64,000 nt of DNA, from NCBI GenBank assembly GCA_963922205.1, contig CAWUHX010000238.1, positions 1-64,000 of the forward strand. The letters are read 5' to 3'. The stretch's first letter is position 1. Each line of letters begins with the position of its first letter. Below are positions 12,249 through 24,300 of this stretch, one piece after another. Under the pieces are notes generated by a model that saw nothing but the letters and a program-made list of their open reading frames with translations, was not told the origin of the DNA and made no database searches. Position numbers and translations under genes: made by a program. The stretch is from Romanomermis culicivorax (Eukaryota; Nematoda; Enoplea; Mermithida; Mermithidae).

Positions 12249-12315
12249 ATGCCAAAATCTCAAATCGACGATCATGAAGATAGTTCTTCTGACGATGATG
12301 ATGAAAGCATTGCCG
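12249..12315 (+). CDS. NSD: NSD exon 1
   Basis: Start codon plus a short acidic-serine leader ([10 protein letters not shown], then SSSDDDD). The donor is GTAAG at 12316. It ends with one base of a split codon, completed as Asp by exon 2. Confidence 0.75.
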
Positions 12316-15300
12316 GTAAGAAATTTAGAAATTTGGTCCGTTAAACAATTTGCTATCAAAAATCCTTGCTGCGTACATACATGTGAACATGTGACTGAGG
12401 GAGAACCCCCGCAAAAAAATCCTTTACCATAATGATGACTCCCCGAAATTTCCTAATCGTTTTGCCGGAATGGGATAGCCATGAAAGTCTTGTTCTTTTT
12501 TATTCTTAAAACTAAAACATAATATTGATATGAAAGGATCATTTTTGATTAAAAACTGCAAAAATGTCTACTTTTCGGCGCTTTGCGCTATGAATAGTTG
12601 GGATGTATCGGACCTTTTGACCATACATTTAACGGAGCCCCGAGGTCTGGGGGTGGTTTGGCCACCTTTTTGGGGCCGGGGGTCAGTAATTCCCAAAATT
12701 TTGATGGGAGGGGTCTCTTGAAAAAAATTCGATTTTTCCGCGAAATAAGTCCGAAAAACAATTCAAAAATATTAATTTTTGTCTAAAAATGATAAAAAAT
12801 GCATATATGTCGCGAAGCGCCGATAAAAATGGACGTTTTTGACCATTTTTTGTTCAAAAATTGACATTTTTCATCAAAAAATTGACATTTCTCCAACCAA
12901 AAGTATGAGGGTCCCTAGGGCTACCCTGTGGCTAGCCATATGATTGGAAAATCCTGGGGGGCGGTCGCCCAATGGCTAGCCATATGGTCGACGATTTCTG
13001 GGGGGGGTCCCATAGCACTTCCCTCCCCCAATTATATGTATGCTTTTAATCCGGTATGCTACCCGATATTTTGTGACCCGACCCGAAAGATAAAAAAATA
13101 CTCTTGATGCGACCCGACTCGTTATCCAGGATGCCTCCTTGCGTTACGGGTCACAAATCAAAGAATTCAGTTGATCATTATCACTGTTGAAAGAAAAAAC
13201 AAAGAACATTTTTTTCTACATTTGAGATTGAAATTCAGTCATTATTATATTTCGAAAATGAAATTTTCCCGGCAGTTTTCCGACGAAGGTAGTGAACGAG
13301 AGTAGTGAATAATCGATGTTGGCATCGGCTGATAGATTTTCTTAAATATCGGCCGATAGTTTTTTGGACGACCTATATGATCGATAATGTACTTTTTTTA
13401 TATAAATTTTTGCATTAATCAGCCTTGTAATTATTCACTGGGCTAAATCAGTTTTGACAATTTGTGATAAGTAAAACGTTGACTGTAATGACAATATGAT
13501 TTTTTCCTTCAATGTATCATGACACAACGGGTAATGAATAATTTTTAGTCTTCACCTGCTGAAAAAGTATGCTCAAAAATCTTCCAATTTCTCTAGTTAA
13601 TTTGAAATTATTGAACAAAATTATGTTAAAAACCAATGATATAGTGGCAAAAACCTTTTGAAATAGAATATTGTTTCAAATTGAGTGTTCAGATGAAGGA
13701 ATGAAATTAATTTGAGCCGTAGAAAGTAAAACATACATATAAACTAAACAAGAAACTTATTGATAAAACTTTAAAGCAAGCACATTTTTACGATTTTCGG
13801 TTGGCCCATGCAGAACCGGATTGTGAACTTACTTAACTAAGGTTCAACAACATACAAAAAAGTTCTATAGGGAAACTCTCTTGTGAGCAATATTTTGGTC
13901 ATTTTTCAATTTACAAGCATTTAATGGAGACAAAAATTAATACTATGGTCGAAATCGCTTAAGCACTAGAATTTTTTAGTTATAAATTGATATAGGTTAG
14001 TGGACAATGCTTTCACACTTTCTGGTGGCATATTGGTTTAGTAGAAAATCGTAAATCTATAGAATACTACTTGCTCTCCAGTTTTATTACTCAGAAGGAT
14101 TTGAAGAAAAAAACAAAAAACGATTGAATTATGCTGCAAAGTGTGTTCTGTTATTTATATAAACGGTATAATTTACGAAGGTTTAGGCTGATGGTATTGG
14201 CCATCGGATATCGGTTGGTATTACAAGTCGGTGGCCGATGCATCGGTAACGGCAATTTTCTGCAATCGATCGTCTTCTACTCGAGAGAAAGTTTTCAAGC
14301 AACAGTTTTTGAGATAGAGCAAAAATGACAGTTTTTGCTTTATCATATTTTTACGCTTTATTAGACAAATTACTACTTCTTTAACCGTTTTTCGAACTTA
14401 TAATCGATTTTTTCGTCAATGACCACGCCCCATTTAAATTTATTTTCAAAAATTTAATTTGGCTTTTTTTGACTGTCAGATCAATTTTTCAGATTGTCTC
14501 TTCCACGACCCTGTTTGTCACAAGTGCGAAGAGGCTATTGTGAATCGCGATCAATTGATCAGCTGTGCGGGCGGTTGCTTCAGACGCTTCCATAAAGCTT
14601 GCGTTGAAAATCATATTCACAATAATGTGTTTACTTGCTTCGTTTGTTTGCTTGGTGAGTTTCTTCTCGATCGGTTTATTTAGAATTCGACTCAATTTTC
14701 CCTAAACAAATTTTTTGCCTTTTACGCGCAGTTTTTCCACATTCGCACTGTTAGTATGGAAAAAGATTTGAGCTCTTTTCACATATTTGGACGGGAAATT
14801 CGGTTGTTACGACCAATAAGGCGAATTTTTTTCGTTTTAGGAGGTCAGAATGTGAAAAATTTTAGGGCTTTACCTCGGTTTTTTCATGTCTAATTTAAAT
14901 TCATTGAAGCTCGGCTAGCGTTAATGTCATTGTTCGGTGTAAAAAAGTAGAGTAGGTTTTTGAATATCAGGTTTTTCAGTCCAACGTGACTTGACGCATA
15001 TATTTTTGACTCCAATCTTACTCGTTGTAATCTGACGAATTACAGAAAATTTCAATTTTTAGCACAGATCATGCATACACATAAGGAGTAGGGAGTAAAC
15101 CCTCCTACCTGAGGCCCTGGACACCGCCTCTCCTTAAAAAAAATCGTCACACCCTACCCTGAACTTTTTTGAAGACAGGATTTTCGATGATTTTTATCCC
15201 GATCAATTACCTTCTGTTCTGTGCTGAGAATGACCGTAATTTCTTCGAATGTCCTGTCCACAGAAAATGCCTGATAATTCAAAATTTTCCCTATATGTGT

Positions 15301-18300
15301 TGCATGTCTTTAAAGCTTCAATTAATTATTCCAAATTTTTCTTTACAAATTAAGGTGGCAATTGGTGCTTCCTATGCAAAACCCAAATTGTTTCTGCCGA
15401 TCATAGCGAAACGTGTCAAATTTCGTCGTGTAAAAATCGTTTCCACGCATCGTGTATTCAAAATTTGGAGGAAAAATCCGATCGGCGATTCGTTTGCGCT
15501 CATCATTATTGTTTGACGTGCAGTATTGAAGACCGAAATCCGACTTGCGGTAATTCATGATTTTGTTATAATATTTTAGAGGTGCAGCGGTTGTGTAACC
15601 GGAATCGAATAACCATCGCTGATGTGGTTAAATGTTGTAAATTTTTCTCATTATTTTTTCATTTTCAGAAATTTTGGATTTTGATCTCATCTAAAGTCAA
15701 TTACTGAGGAAATACAGCTAAGAAATAAAATTGTTCCCGCTTAAAATATCAGAAAAGATTAAGTTTTGGGGTACAAAATTTTCCAAACAACTTTCGAAGC
15801 TAGACAGATGCATTCACGCGAAAAAGTCTATTATAATGAGTATACTTTTTGGAAACAGGATCATATTAGAAATATCTTCTTTTCGTCGAAAATCTAAACT
15901 TCAAAAAATAGTTATTTTTCGGTGATACTCCGTTTCATGCTGAAATTTTGTGAGTACCTCTGAGATGCTCTGAAGAAAAATGTCATTTTTTCTATTCTTC
16001 TTTTGGCTATTCTATCAAAGTTATGCTTTGATATAACAGAGTATTTGAGTACAAATAGAAAAATCGATCCATGTTTGATATGCGGTTAAAATGAGACAAA
16101 AAATGTATCAAGATTCCATACATGTAACGGAGCCCCGAGGTCTGGGGGGTCAGTAATTCCCAAAATTTTGGGGGAGGGGTCTCTCAAGAAAAAAAAATTT
16201 GATTTTTTCACGAAAAAGATCCGAAAAATATATCAAAAAATAGTAATTTTTTCTAAAAAGACCGGAAAATGTTCTCATGGCGCGAAGCGCCTAGAAAATT
16301 CATATTTTTGACCCTTTTTTCAAAAATTGACATTTTTCAGTATTTTTCCGACCAAAAGTATGGGGGTCCCTACGGCTACCATATGGCTAGCCACAGGATT
16401 GGAAAATTCTGGGGGGCGGTCGCCCAATAGCTAGCCATATGGTCGAAGATTTCTGGGGGGTTCCTACAGCACTTCCCCCCCCCCCCCAATTACGTGTATT
16501 CAAGATTCTAATTGATGTTTATTAGCAGGAAAATCATATTTATATAGGTAGTATTTTCCAACTAGAACGTTTAGAAACGGATCTGACATGCCACAAAATT
16601 TTTGAACCAGCATAGGAATCGATATGTCGAAGAAACTTGAACCGTCGCACTCCTATATATAATGCAAAGTTTTGAATACTGTTGAGTTTTGCAGGCGCAT
16701 TTCTGGCGTGTATTAAATGTCCTAGCGCTTACCACAAGCACGATAGATGCATACCGGCCGGAACAATTTTACTAAATACGAGATGGATAATTTGTACGGA
16801 GCATAAAAAAGAGGCTTCACAGAAGAAATCCGCTAATGTCAACTTTTGTTTTGTCTGCGGTCTGGGTGAGTTTGTATTTATTTCTTTGGAGCAATCTTGT
16901 CAATATTTGATCGAAAATTTCAATTTTTCGGGACTACTGTGATTCAACCAATGTCCTAATTCAGCTACTTCTCATTTCCGCCATGAATTTTATATTTTGG
17001 CGCAGGAAATATAAATATGCACAATATACTCGTGTCTTCAAAAGAATAAATCTAAAAATAACTTGATGCTATGGTTCCCGAATGGCTCGGCCCGCTTTCT
17101 CACCTCCTTAATTTGCAAAAGTCTTCCAGAAAGATAAACATTTATTTACATCGAAAACTGAGCGTTGGGCCGATCAAAAAAAATTTGTTGAATAAAAATC
17201 GTTGACGTAGTCAATTGCGATCTATATCTAATTATATACCGCTTGAAAAAACTTTGTTATCAAGCAATTGAAGCTGATACTCCATCCATAATTTGCAAAG
17301 ATGGTCATCAACGTCCTCCTAAACTTTTTAGAATCAAAGTGCGCCGTATTTTTAGCGAAGAGGGAACGTTTTCAGTGAATTTGATCCATATTCGTACCTT
17401 ACTTTTTGAGCTAGTCAGCCTTTCACCCTGATAAATTCTCGAATTGAATCTCTATATCTTATCCGTGATTCTTTCATACGAACTCATTATACGTAACAAT
17501 TTTGATCGTAATTCACTGTCAGTACTGCGCATACATGCACATAGGGGGTAAGGGGGTAAACCCCCTTACCTGAGATCCTGCCCCCCACCCCCTGACCCAA
17601 AGAAATCGTCAAACATCCCCTCCTGAACTTTTTCCATGACAGCTTTTTTGATGAGTTTTGTGCATATTTTGTATAAAAAATAAGCCTGCAGAATTTTTGT
17701 TGTTGTTTTTTTACTCGCCCACCCCCCACCCCTACCCCCTGGATAAAAACTCCAAGGACCCTTCCCCCTAGAAAATTCTTGCCGTGCATGTCTGGTCCTG
17801 CATGTACGCATAATGGTCCTGCATGTACGCAGAAAATTCTTGCCGTGCATGTCTGATCCTGCATGTACGCAGAAAATTCTTGCCGTGCATGTCTGATCCT
17901 GCATGTACGCAAATTCTTGCCGTGCATGTCTGGTCCTGCATGTACGCAATCGACACTCAGTGGTTGAAATGATACGGTTGGCTGAAACAACATGTACACA
18001 GTGGTTAAGTAAATATACCGTATGCAGGCTTTTTTGGTTTGAAAACCAGGGGCCAATTCTCCTAGGCCTATATTTTTAGGAGTCAAATTGAAATTTTTGG
18101 GAGCCAAGAATTTTTAATTGAAGAATATCGAAAAATGGGCTTTAAAATAATAGTTACAAAAAAATCGAAAAATTGAAATTTTGACCTCTTAACTGCAACA
18201 AAATTTATTTTTTCCATGTCGAACCCCCATGTTTTTTCCTTTTTTCAATTTTTTTTTCTCCCAGAAAGTTTGATTTGTTGTAAAACAGTGAATAGATCAA

Positions 18301-21300
18301 TCCGAAAAATTATACAATGAGATCTGGCGCAAAGTGCCGGCAAATTGTCGGTGTTAATGATTTTAGAACCTGTAAAACACTTACTTTGAATCTAAAATTG
18401 AATGAAATTAACTATAATTCCCTAAAACATAAGTGAATGAGTCAAAATCTTAGGAGCCAAAATGACTCCTAGTCTAGGAGTCCTAGACCTAAGATTTTAA
18501 GAGCCATTTCCAAACTTTTAGGTGCCCAGGCCCCTAAAATGACTAAAAAGGCCTGATGTGAAAAGATGGTGGCTGAATTGATTGGATAGCTGAAGGGGCG
18601 CAGTTTAATCGACACACGATTGATTTTTCAGTCCATACAATTATTTTCGGGAAACTTGACGTTTCCGACTGTTGAAAAAGTACACTAACGTATTTCGAAT
18701 CTTTCTAAATTCAGGTGGCACTTTAATTTGCTGCGAATCATGCCCTTGCGCCGTACATTTGGAATGTTACGGCCTCCAAACTCCGCCCGAAGGTCATTTT
18801 ATTTGTTCGGGCTGCGAAAATGGTCGCAAGCCTATGTACGGCGATATTGTTTGGGCCAAATATGGAAGTCACAGGTAGTGATCGACCGGAGCATCGGCAA
18901 ACCTGGCCCAATTTTAAACCACCGAGTGTAAAAACTGGCATGGGTTTTCAGGTTAAGTATTTCCCAGCCAATTGTTTACAAGCGTATCTAGTTTATATGA
19001 GAAAAATGCGTCGAAAATTTAAAACACGTTTCTTCAAAAATTTTGATATTGAAGTTTTCAAGCAACAAATTTGATATTTCAACCAGCTAGAAATTCCGCC
19101 ATTACCAGCATGTAGCATCATAACTTGGGTCATTGAAGTCAAAAAAGTTCGAATTTTGGTCTCAAAAATCAAACGAATGGTTTAAAAAAATTCTTTTCAT
19201 ATAAAAATCCATAGAAACTGGTATTCGTGGCACAAAGCGCCAATAAACTGATACTTTTTAGTTTGTGCCTTTTTCTGTGGTCGGCGATTTCTAGCGGGGA
19301 TCCTGTGGCACTTTCGCACCAATCACGTAGATTTTCATGTATTCATGCTTTGTGTGTGTAAACTTATAACCTTTGAAATCACCGTTGTAAATTTAAAAGT
19401 CTGTGTAGATAGTAGAGATACATATCTGGTACGGGTATCATATTTTGAAAATATCGGGTCCGGACACAGAATTTAAGAATATTCGAGTAGGGGTCTGGGT
19501 CCAAAATTTTAAGAATATGGGATCCGGGTTCAACAACGTGGTCGGGTAATTTTGGGTCTTGTTCCGGGTCCAGGTGTCTGATACATCTCTACTATTGAGT
19601 AGCATATTTTGAAAATATCGGGCCCAGGTTCGGGTCCAAAATTTTGAGAATATTGGATTTGAGTTCGGGTCTGACAAAATATTCGGGTAATTTCGAGTCT
19701 TGTTCTGGGTGTAAGTACCCGATACATCTCTAGTAGATATATGCTGAAGTTCTATGAAGTATAGATTATTTCGATGTTCGACGTGAAAGAATAAAGAGAA
19801 GAAATCCCATCAAAAATTGAGGCAAATACTGAAATAACCTAAAAATTTTTCAGCTTTATTTAAAAGAAAAGAATTTCTGCAATGAGGCATGATTGAATAT
19901 GGAAAATCTATTTTGATTCGTAAAGGTCTTTTTGTTGTGCCATCGTCCTCGTCATGTACAATGTCCCTTTTCACTTTCAAAGTATATAATCTACCCACAA
20001 GTTTGAAATCGGTGAACTTTCCATAAAGCATATCTTCTGATTAGTTTAGATATTAGGCGACTGTAATCTAAGTTGATTCATTTCTACAAACTGCTGGTTT
20101 TTTACATTCTGATGAATTTCGAACTGTAGCTAAGCCTGATCTGTGTTTTTTGGGTATAACTCATTTGTAAGCCAAGCTCCTGCTAATCTAATTGTATAGC
20201 TCCACATTTCGTAGCATATCGACGTTTCATTGCTCAGATCCAGACCCTCTTAGAGTTGCAGTATGAGAAGTACAGTAAAATTTACGGCATTGAATATTGT
20301 GATAGACAAACGAAGGCTCATTCCAAAATATGTCTCCATTAAACAGTTATAATGATTCAGAGAAATGTTCAACCTCAATGTCGCGAAATTTATTGTCAAA
20401 AAACGATCTTTCATCGGGATAATATTGTAAACTAAGAAGTGCAGATACCTGAAGAAGCTTTACACGACGCACTTCTCTTCAAGGATTTTCCTGTATCAAA
20501 TAAAAAGCTACGTTATTAAAATCTTTACTTTGCATCAAAAAAAAATCAGCAATTTTTACACATGCAATTTAATTTTTGTCTTTCTTATTCGAATTCTGTG
20601 TAAAAATTCAAGGTGGTGGCCGGCCGAAATCATTCACCCGTTACGCATTCCCGTCAATTTGGACAAATTTTTAGGCGAACCGGGCGTTTTTATCGTCCGT
20701 TTTTACGGCAGTTTAGACTACGCCCCGGTCAGCCGACGTTGCGTCTACCCTTTCCAAAGCGAAGACGACGACGAAGATAACGGCGGCAAATCGAAAAAGT
20801 CCGAAAAAGATAAGAAATATATGAGCGGTAAGTTCTTTTGTGTACCGTAGCTTGGTTTTTTGAAATCTTGGAATGGTGTAAAACCTTCCAATGCACGACG
20901 CCGGACACCAGAAAAATCCGTCCAGCGTTCGATAAATTCCGAGTATTTAAAAAAATAAATGTTTTTAAAGTCAGCAGTCTGAAGCCTCTAAAATAGTGTC
21001 CATTAGCTGATTAATCGAGAAAATACGTCTTATGTTGTCTTAAGTTTTTAACATTTGAATTAATCAAAAATGGTTAAATATAAAAAAATTCGGTCCTTGA
21101 ATTCTCATAAGACCCCAAGATTCTCTCCCTAACGAGTTAACGAAAACATATTGTATTTTTGATTATCAGAATACAAAAATTTTTGGATTTTAAAATCATT
21201 CGTTGAGGGGAAAGTGTCATGAGAACCCCATCAAGATTTGTCAATCATACACATGGCTTGAATGGGCTAGATATAATATATATAAGAATATATAAATATA

Positions 21301-24300
21301 GATATAAGAACCCAATCCTTTTGGTCAAAAAACTGCAATGTCAGTTTTTTGGTAAGAAGTGATCCTGTTTGAACAAAAAACGTAAAAAATATTTTTCAGC
21401 ATTTTGTGCCATGAATATATATTTCTATGTTCATTATATGACAAAAGTTACTATTTTTTAAATTATTTTTCACTTTTTTGGCGAAAGATCGAAATATATC
21501 CGCAATGGCAGCCCCGCTAAAATTTTGGGCAATCGATGATACCACGCATGAAAAAAGAAACAGGGGCTCTGTTACATTATGTCTAGAACGACCCAAAAAT
21601 GGCATATTATAGTTGATAAGCTCGGGAAAAAATACGTCCGTAGAATAGCGCGGGCGGATCATGGACTTTTTGCGCATTTCCACGGAGATTGATTCTCCCG
21701 CTATGAGAAGTTTGAATTACAGTAATATATGCATTTCTACGGCGAACGCAGCAAACAAGATAATTCGTTAATCAATACTTACAAAGTGACAGTTTTGAAA
21801 TCTGATTATTGTTTGTTTCTACAACTGCTGGATAAGCTTTGTTAATTTCCTCGCGATTCAAAATCTTTCCTATAAAATTACAAAATTATTCTTTTTACTA
21901 ATTGAAACGTGGTTAGATTTTTTTATGATTTATTGCCGAACAATTATTTTCGTCATTTTTTCAGCCGTTTTGGAAGCTCGGCGTGCATTACTCGATCAAC
22001 AATTGGTACAGCTCAGGGATCTACCTTCCTATATACCTATAGAAGTATGTTTTTATGTGAAATTCTACCCTGAAAAAAATCTTTTCAAAAATAGTGTGCT
22101 CGAAAATGCGCTCTATGCCAAAAATCTAACAAATTTAAAGTTTAAACGATACAGACAAAAAATAGATCGAATTTTTAGTCTAATCGATACGCTTCGAACG
22201 TTTCTAAAGCTATGTGCAGGAAAGATACCGAGCAAAGTGTATGCAGTTGTTCGAAAAAATCCAAAAATCCATGTGGCGACGAAGAGTGCGATAATCGACA
22301 AATGTTTATAGAATGTCATCCAAAAGTGAGTTTGTTGCCAAATGCGAATTTTACTGTAGGAGTCGAGACATAGCGACGGCTGTTGGAAATTCATTTTTTC
22401 GATTATCCCTACTGTAACCTAAACCCTAAAATTACCAAAAATAAACTTGAAATTTCTGGGTTTTGTCTTTCGTTTCTTCTTTATGCTTTTAATGTTTATT
22501 TTTCCAATATTTTGTTTTTTCATTTTGAGTTTACCATATTTCGACTTAGGTGGTTTTTTTATTTCTTCGATTCCTTCGCTGACTTCAATTTTGTTTATTT
22601 TTTATATTCATTTTCGTTACTTTTCCTTAATTCTTGTTTTTTCAGATTTATTCCGCTTTCTTTTGTTTTTCATTGATTTGATATGTTTTGTACTTCAATT
22701 CACATTTGTTTCTTTATTTTTATTGCTTCGTTGAATGTTTTCATTGCTTTTTCTTAAATGTTGTAATTTTTCGTTTTTTCCTTATTTTTTGTCCATCAAA
22801 ATTTTTTGTTGCCTCTGTTCTTTAATTTTTGTCCATTTCATTTTTGTTCTAGAAAATTTTCCTCGAATCTTACATTTTTATGTTTAGCGTTGTTTGGCCG
22901 AACATTTGTGTCGTAATCAGCGATTTTTGAAGAAACAATACGCGCCGGCAGTTAAATTTATGACTATCGATCGAGGGTTCGGCTTGAGGGCTTTGGCTTC
23001 AATCCGAAAAGTAAAATTCAAAACCGATTATCGCAGTACAAGCTCGTAGATTTGAGCATTGGTCTAAAATTTATTGAAAAAATTTATCAGATAATCCCAA
23101 TTTCTTTAATTGAAAATTCCAAATGTATAATTTTAGGGCGATTTCGTCATAGAATACGTGGGCGAAATTATAAATAAAGAAGAATGTAAAAAACGTTTAG
23201 ATACGATCGACGCAGAACCCGACCGCGCTTTCTATTATTTGGAATTGGCTCCTGATAAAATCATAGACGCCGGTCCGATGGGTAATATATGTGTATGTAT
23301 ACAACATATGCAATTGAAGAGAGGAGCCGTTGGAACCCTCCGCGTCCCAGAAATCGTCGTCCATATGGTGGTCATAGGTACCCCAATAGTTTCCGTCAGA
23401 AAGATACTGAAAATGTCAATTTTTGAACGAAAAATCGTTTGAAATATCAATTTTCCCGGCGATTCGCGCCATGAATATATTTTTTATGGTTTTCTTTTTA
23501 AACCGTTTTTCGGACTTTTTTGGTGAAAAAATCTATTTTTTTCCGGTGAGTAACCCCCCAAAATTTTGGGGAATCGGTGACCCCGGGTCCCAAAAAAGCC
23601 GCTCGACCACCTCCCATCGATTAAGAGTCATCCGAAGAACGGCTCGCAAAACAGTAAATAGGGTATATCGACGGTTCTTGTTCTTTGCCTTTAGCGAAAT
23701 TCCTCTCATATCTAAAAATGCCCCGACCAATCGAAACCGTGAAAACTGCCATTTCTTTCAAAACCGAAGTCGTGAAACTGAAACCATGAACATTTTCAGT
23801 TTAACAGTGATATATTTTGAGCATACTCCAAAGAATGCAACTTTGTATTACCAACTAGAGAATTTGCATTCGAAATCGTACATGTAATTATGAATAAGTT
23901 CCATAAGAGTCCATCAGAAATCTTCGGTCGGTCATATTTGCTAATCAGAAGGTTGAAATGGGCTGCCGATAGGAACCCCGTCTGTTTGGTTGAAAAACTG
24001 ACAATATCAATATTTGGGTAGAAAATGTTCATTTTTGAACTTATTTTCTATGTTCCGCGTCCATATTTTTGTTGTTTACAAAAGTCGCTGTTTTCAATCG
24101 TGTGTTGGACTTCTTGGGCGAAAAAAAATCTTTTTTCCTGTACTAGTGACTTCCCGTCGCCTATAATTTTGGGCAATCGATGTTCCACCCATAAAAAGTC
24201 GCTTGACCTTCCCAGATATGAGAACGTTGCTATATGTTTGTAGATGATGGTCCAAAAAACGGCTGCCTAAGAATTCTACTTCTATCTTACAGTAACTATA

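Noticed and set aside
17487..18107. 206-codon minus-strand frame with repeated [15 protein letters not shown] units
   Set aside because: It is the translation of the 40-bp tandem array and flanking repeat. The unit is also open in other frames and matches element ends elsewhere.
22383..22734. Hydrophobic frames of 95–97 codons resembling membrane proteins
   Set aside because: They arise from a pyrimidine-biased tract inside an NSD intron, where Phe/Leu/Ser codons dominate in several frames at once.
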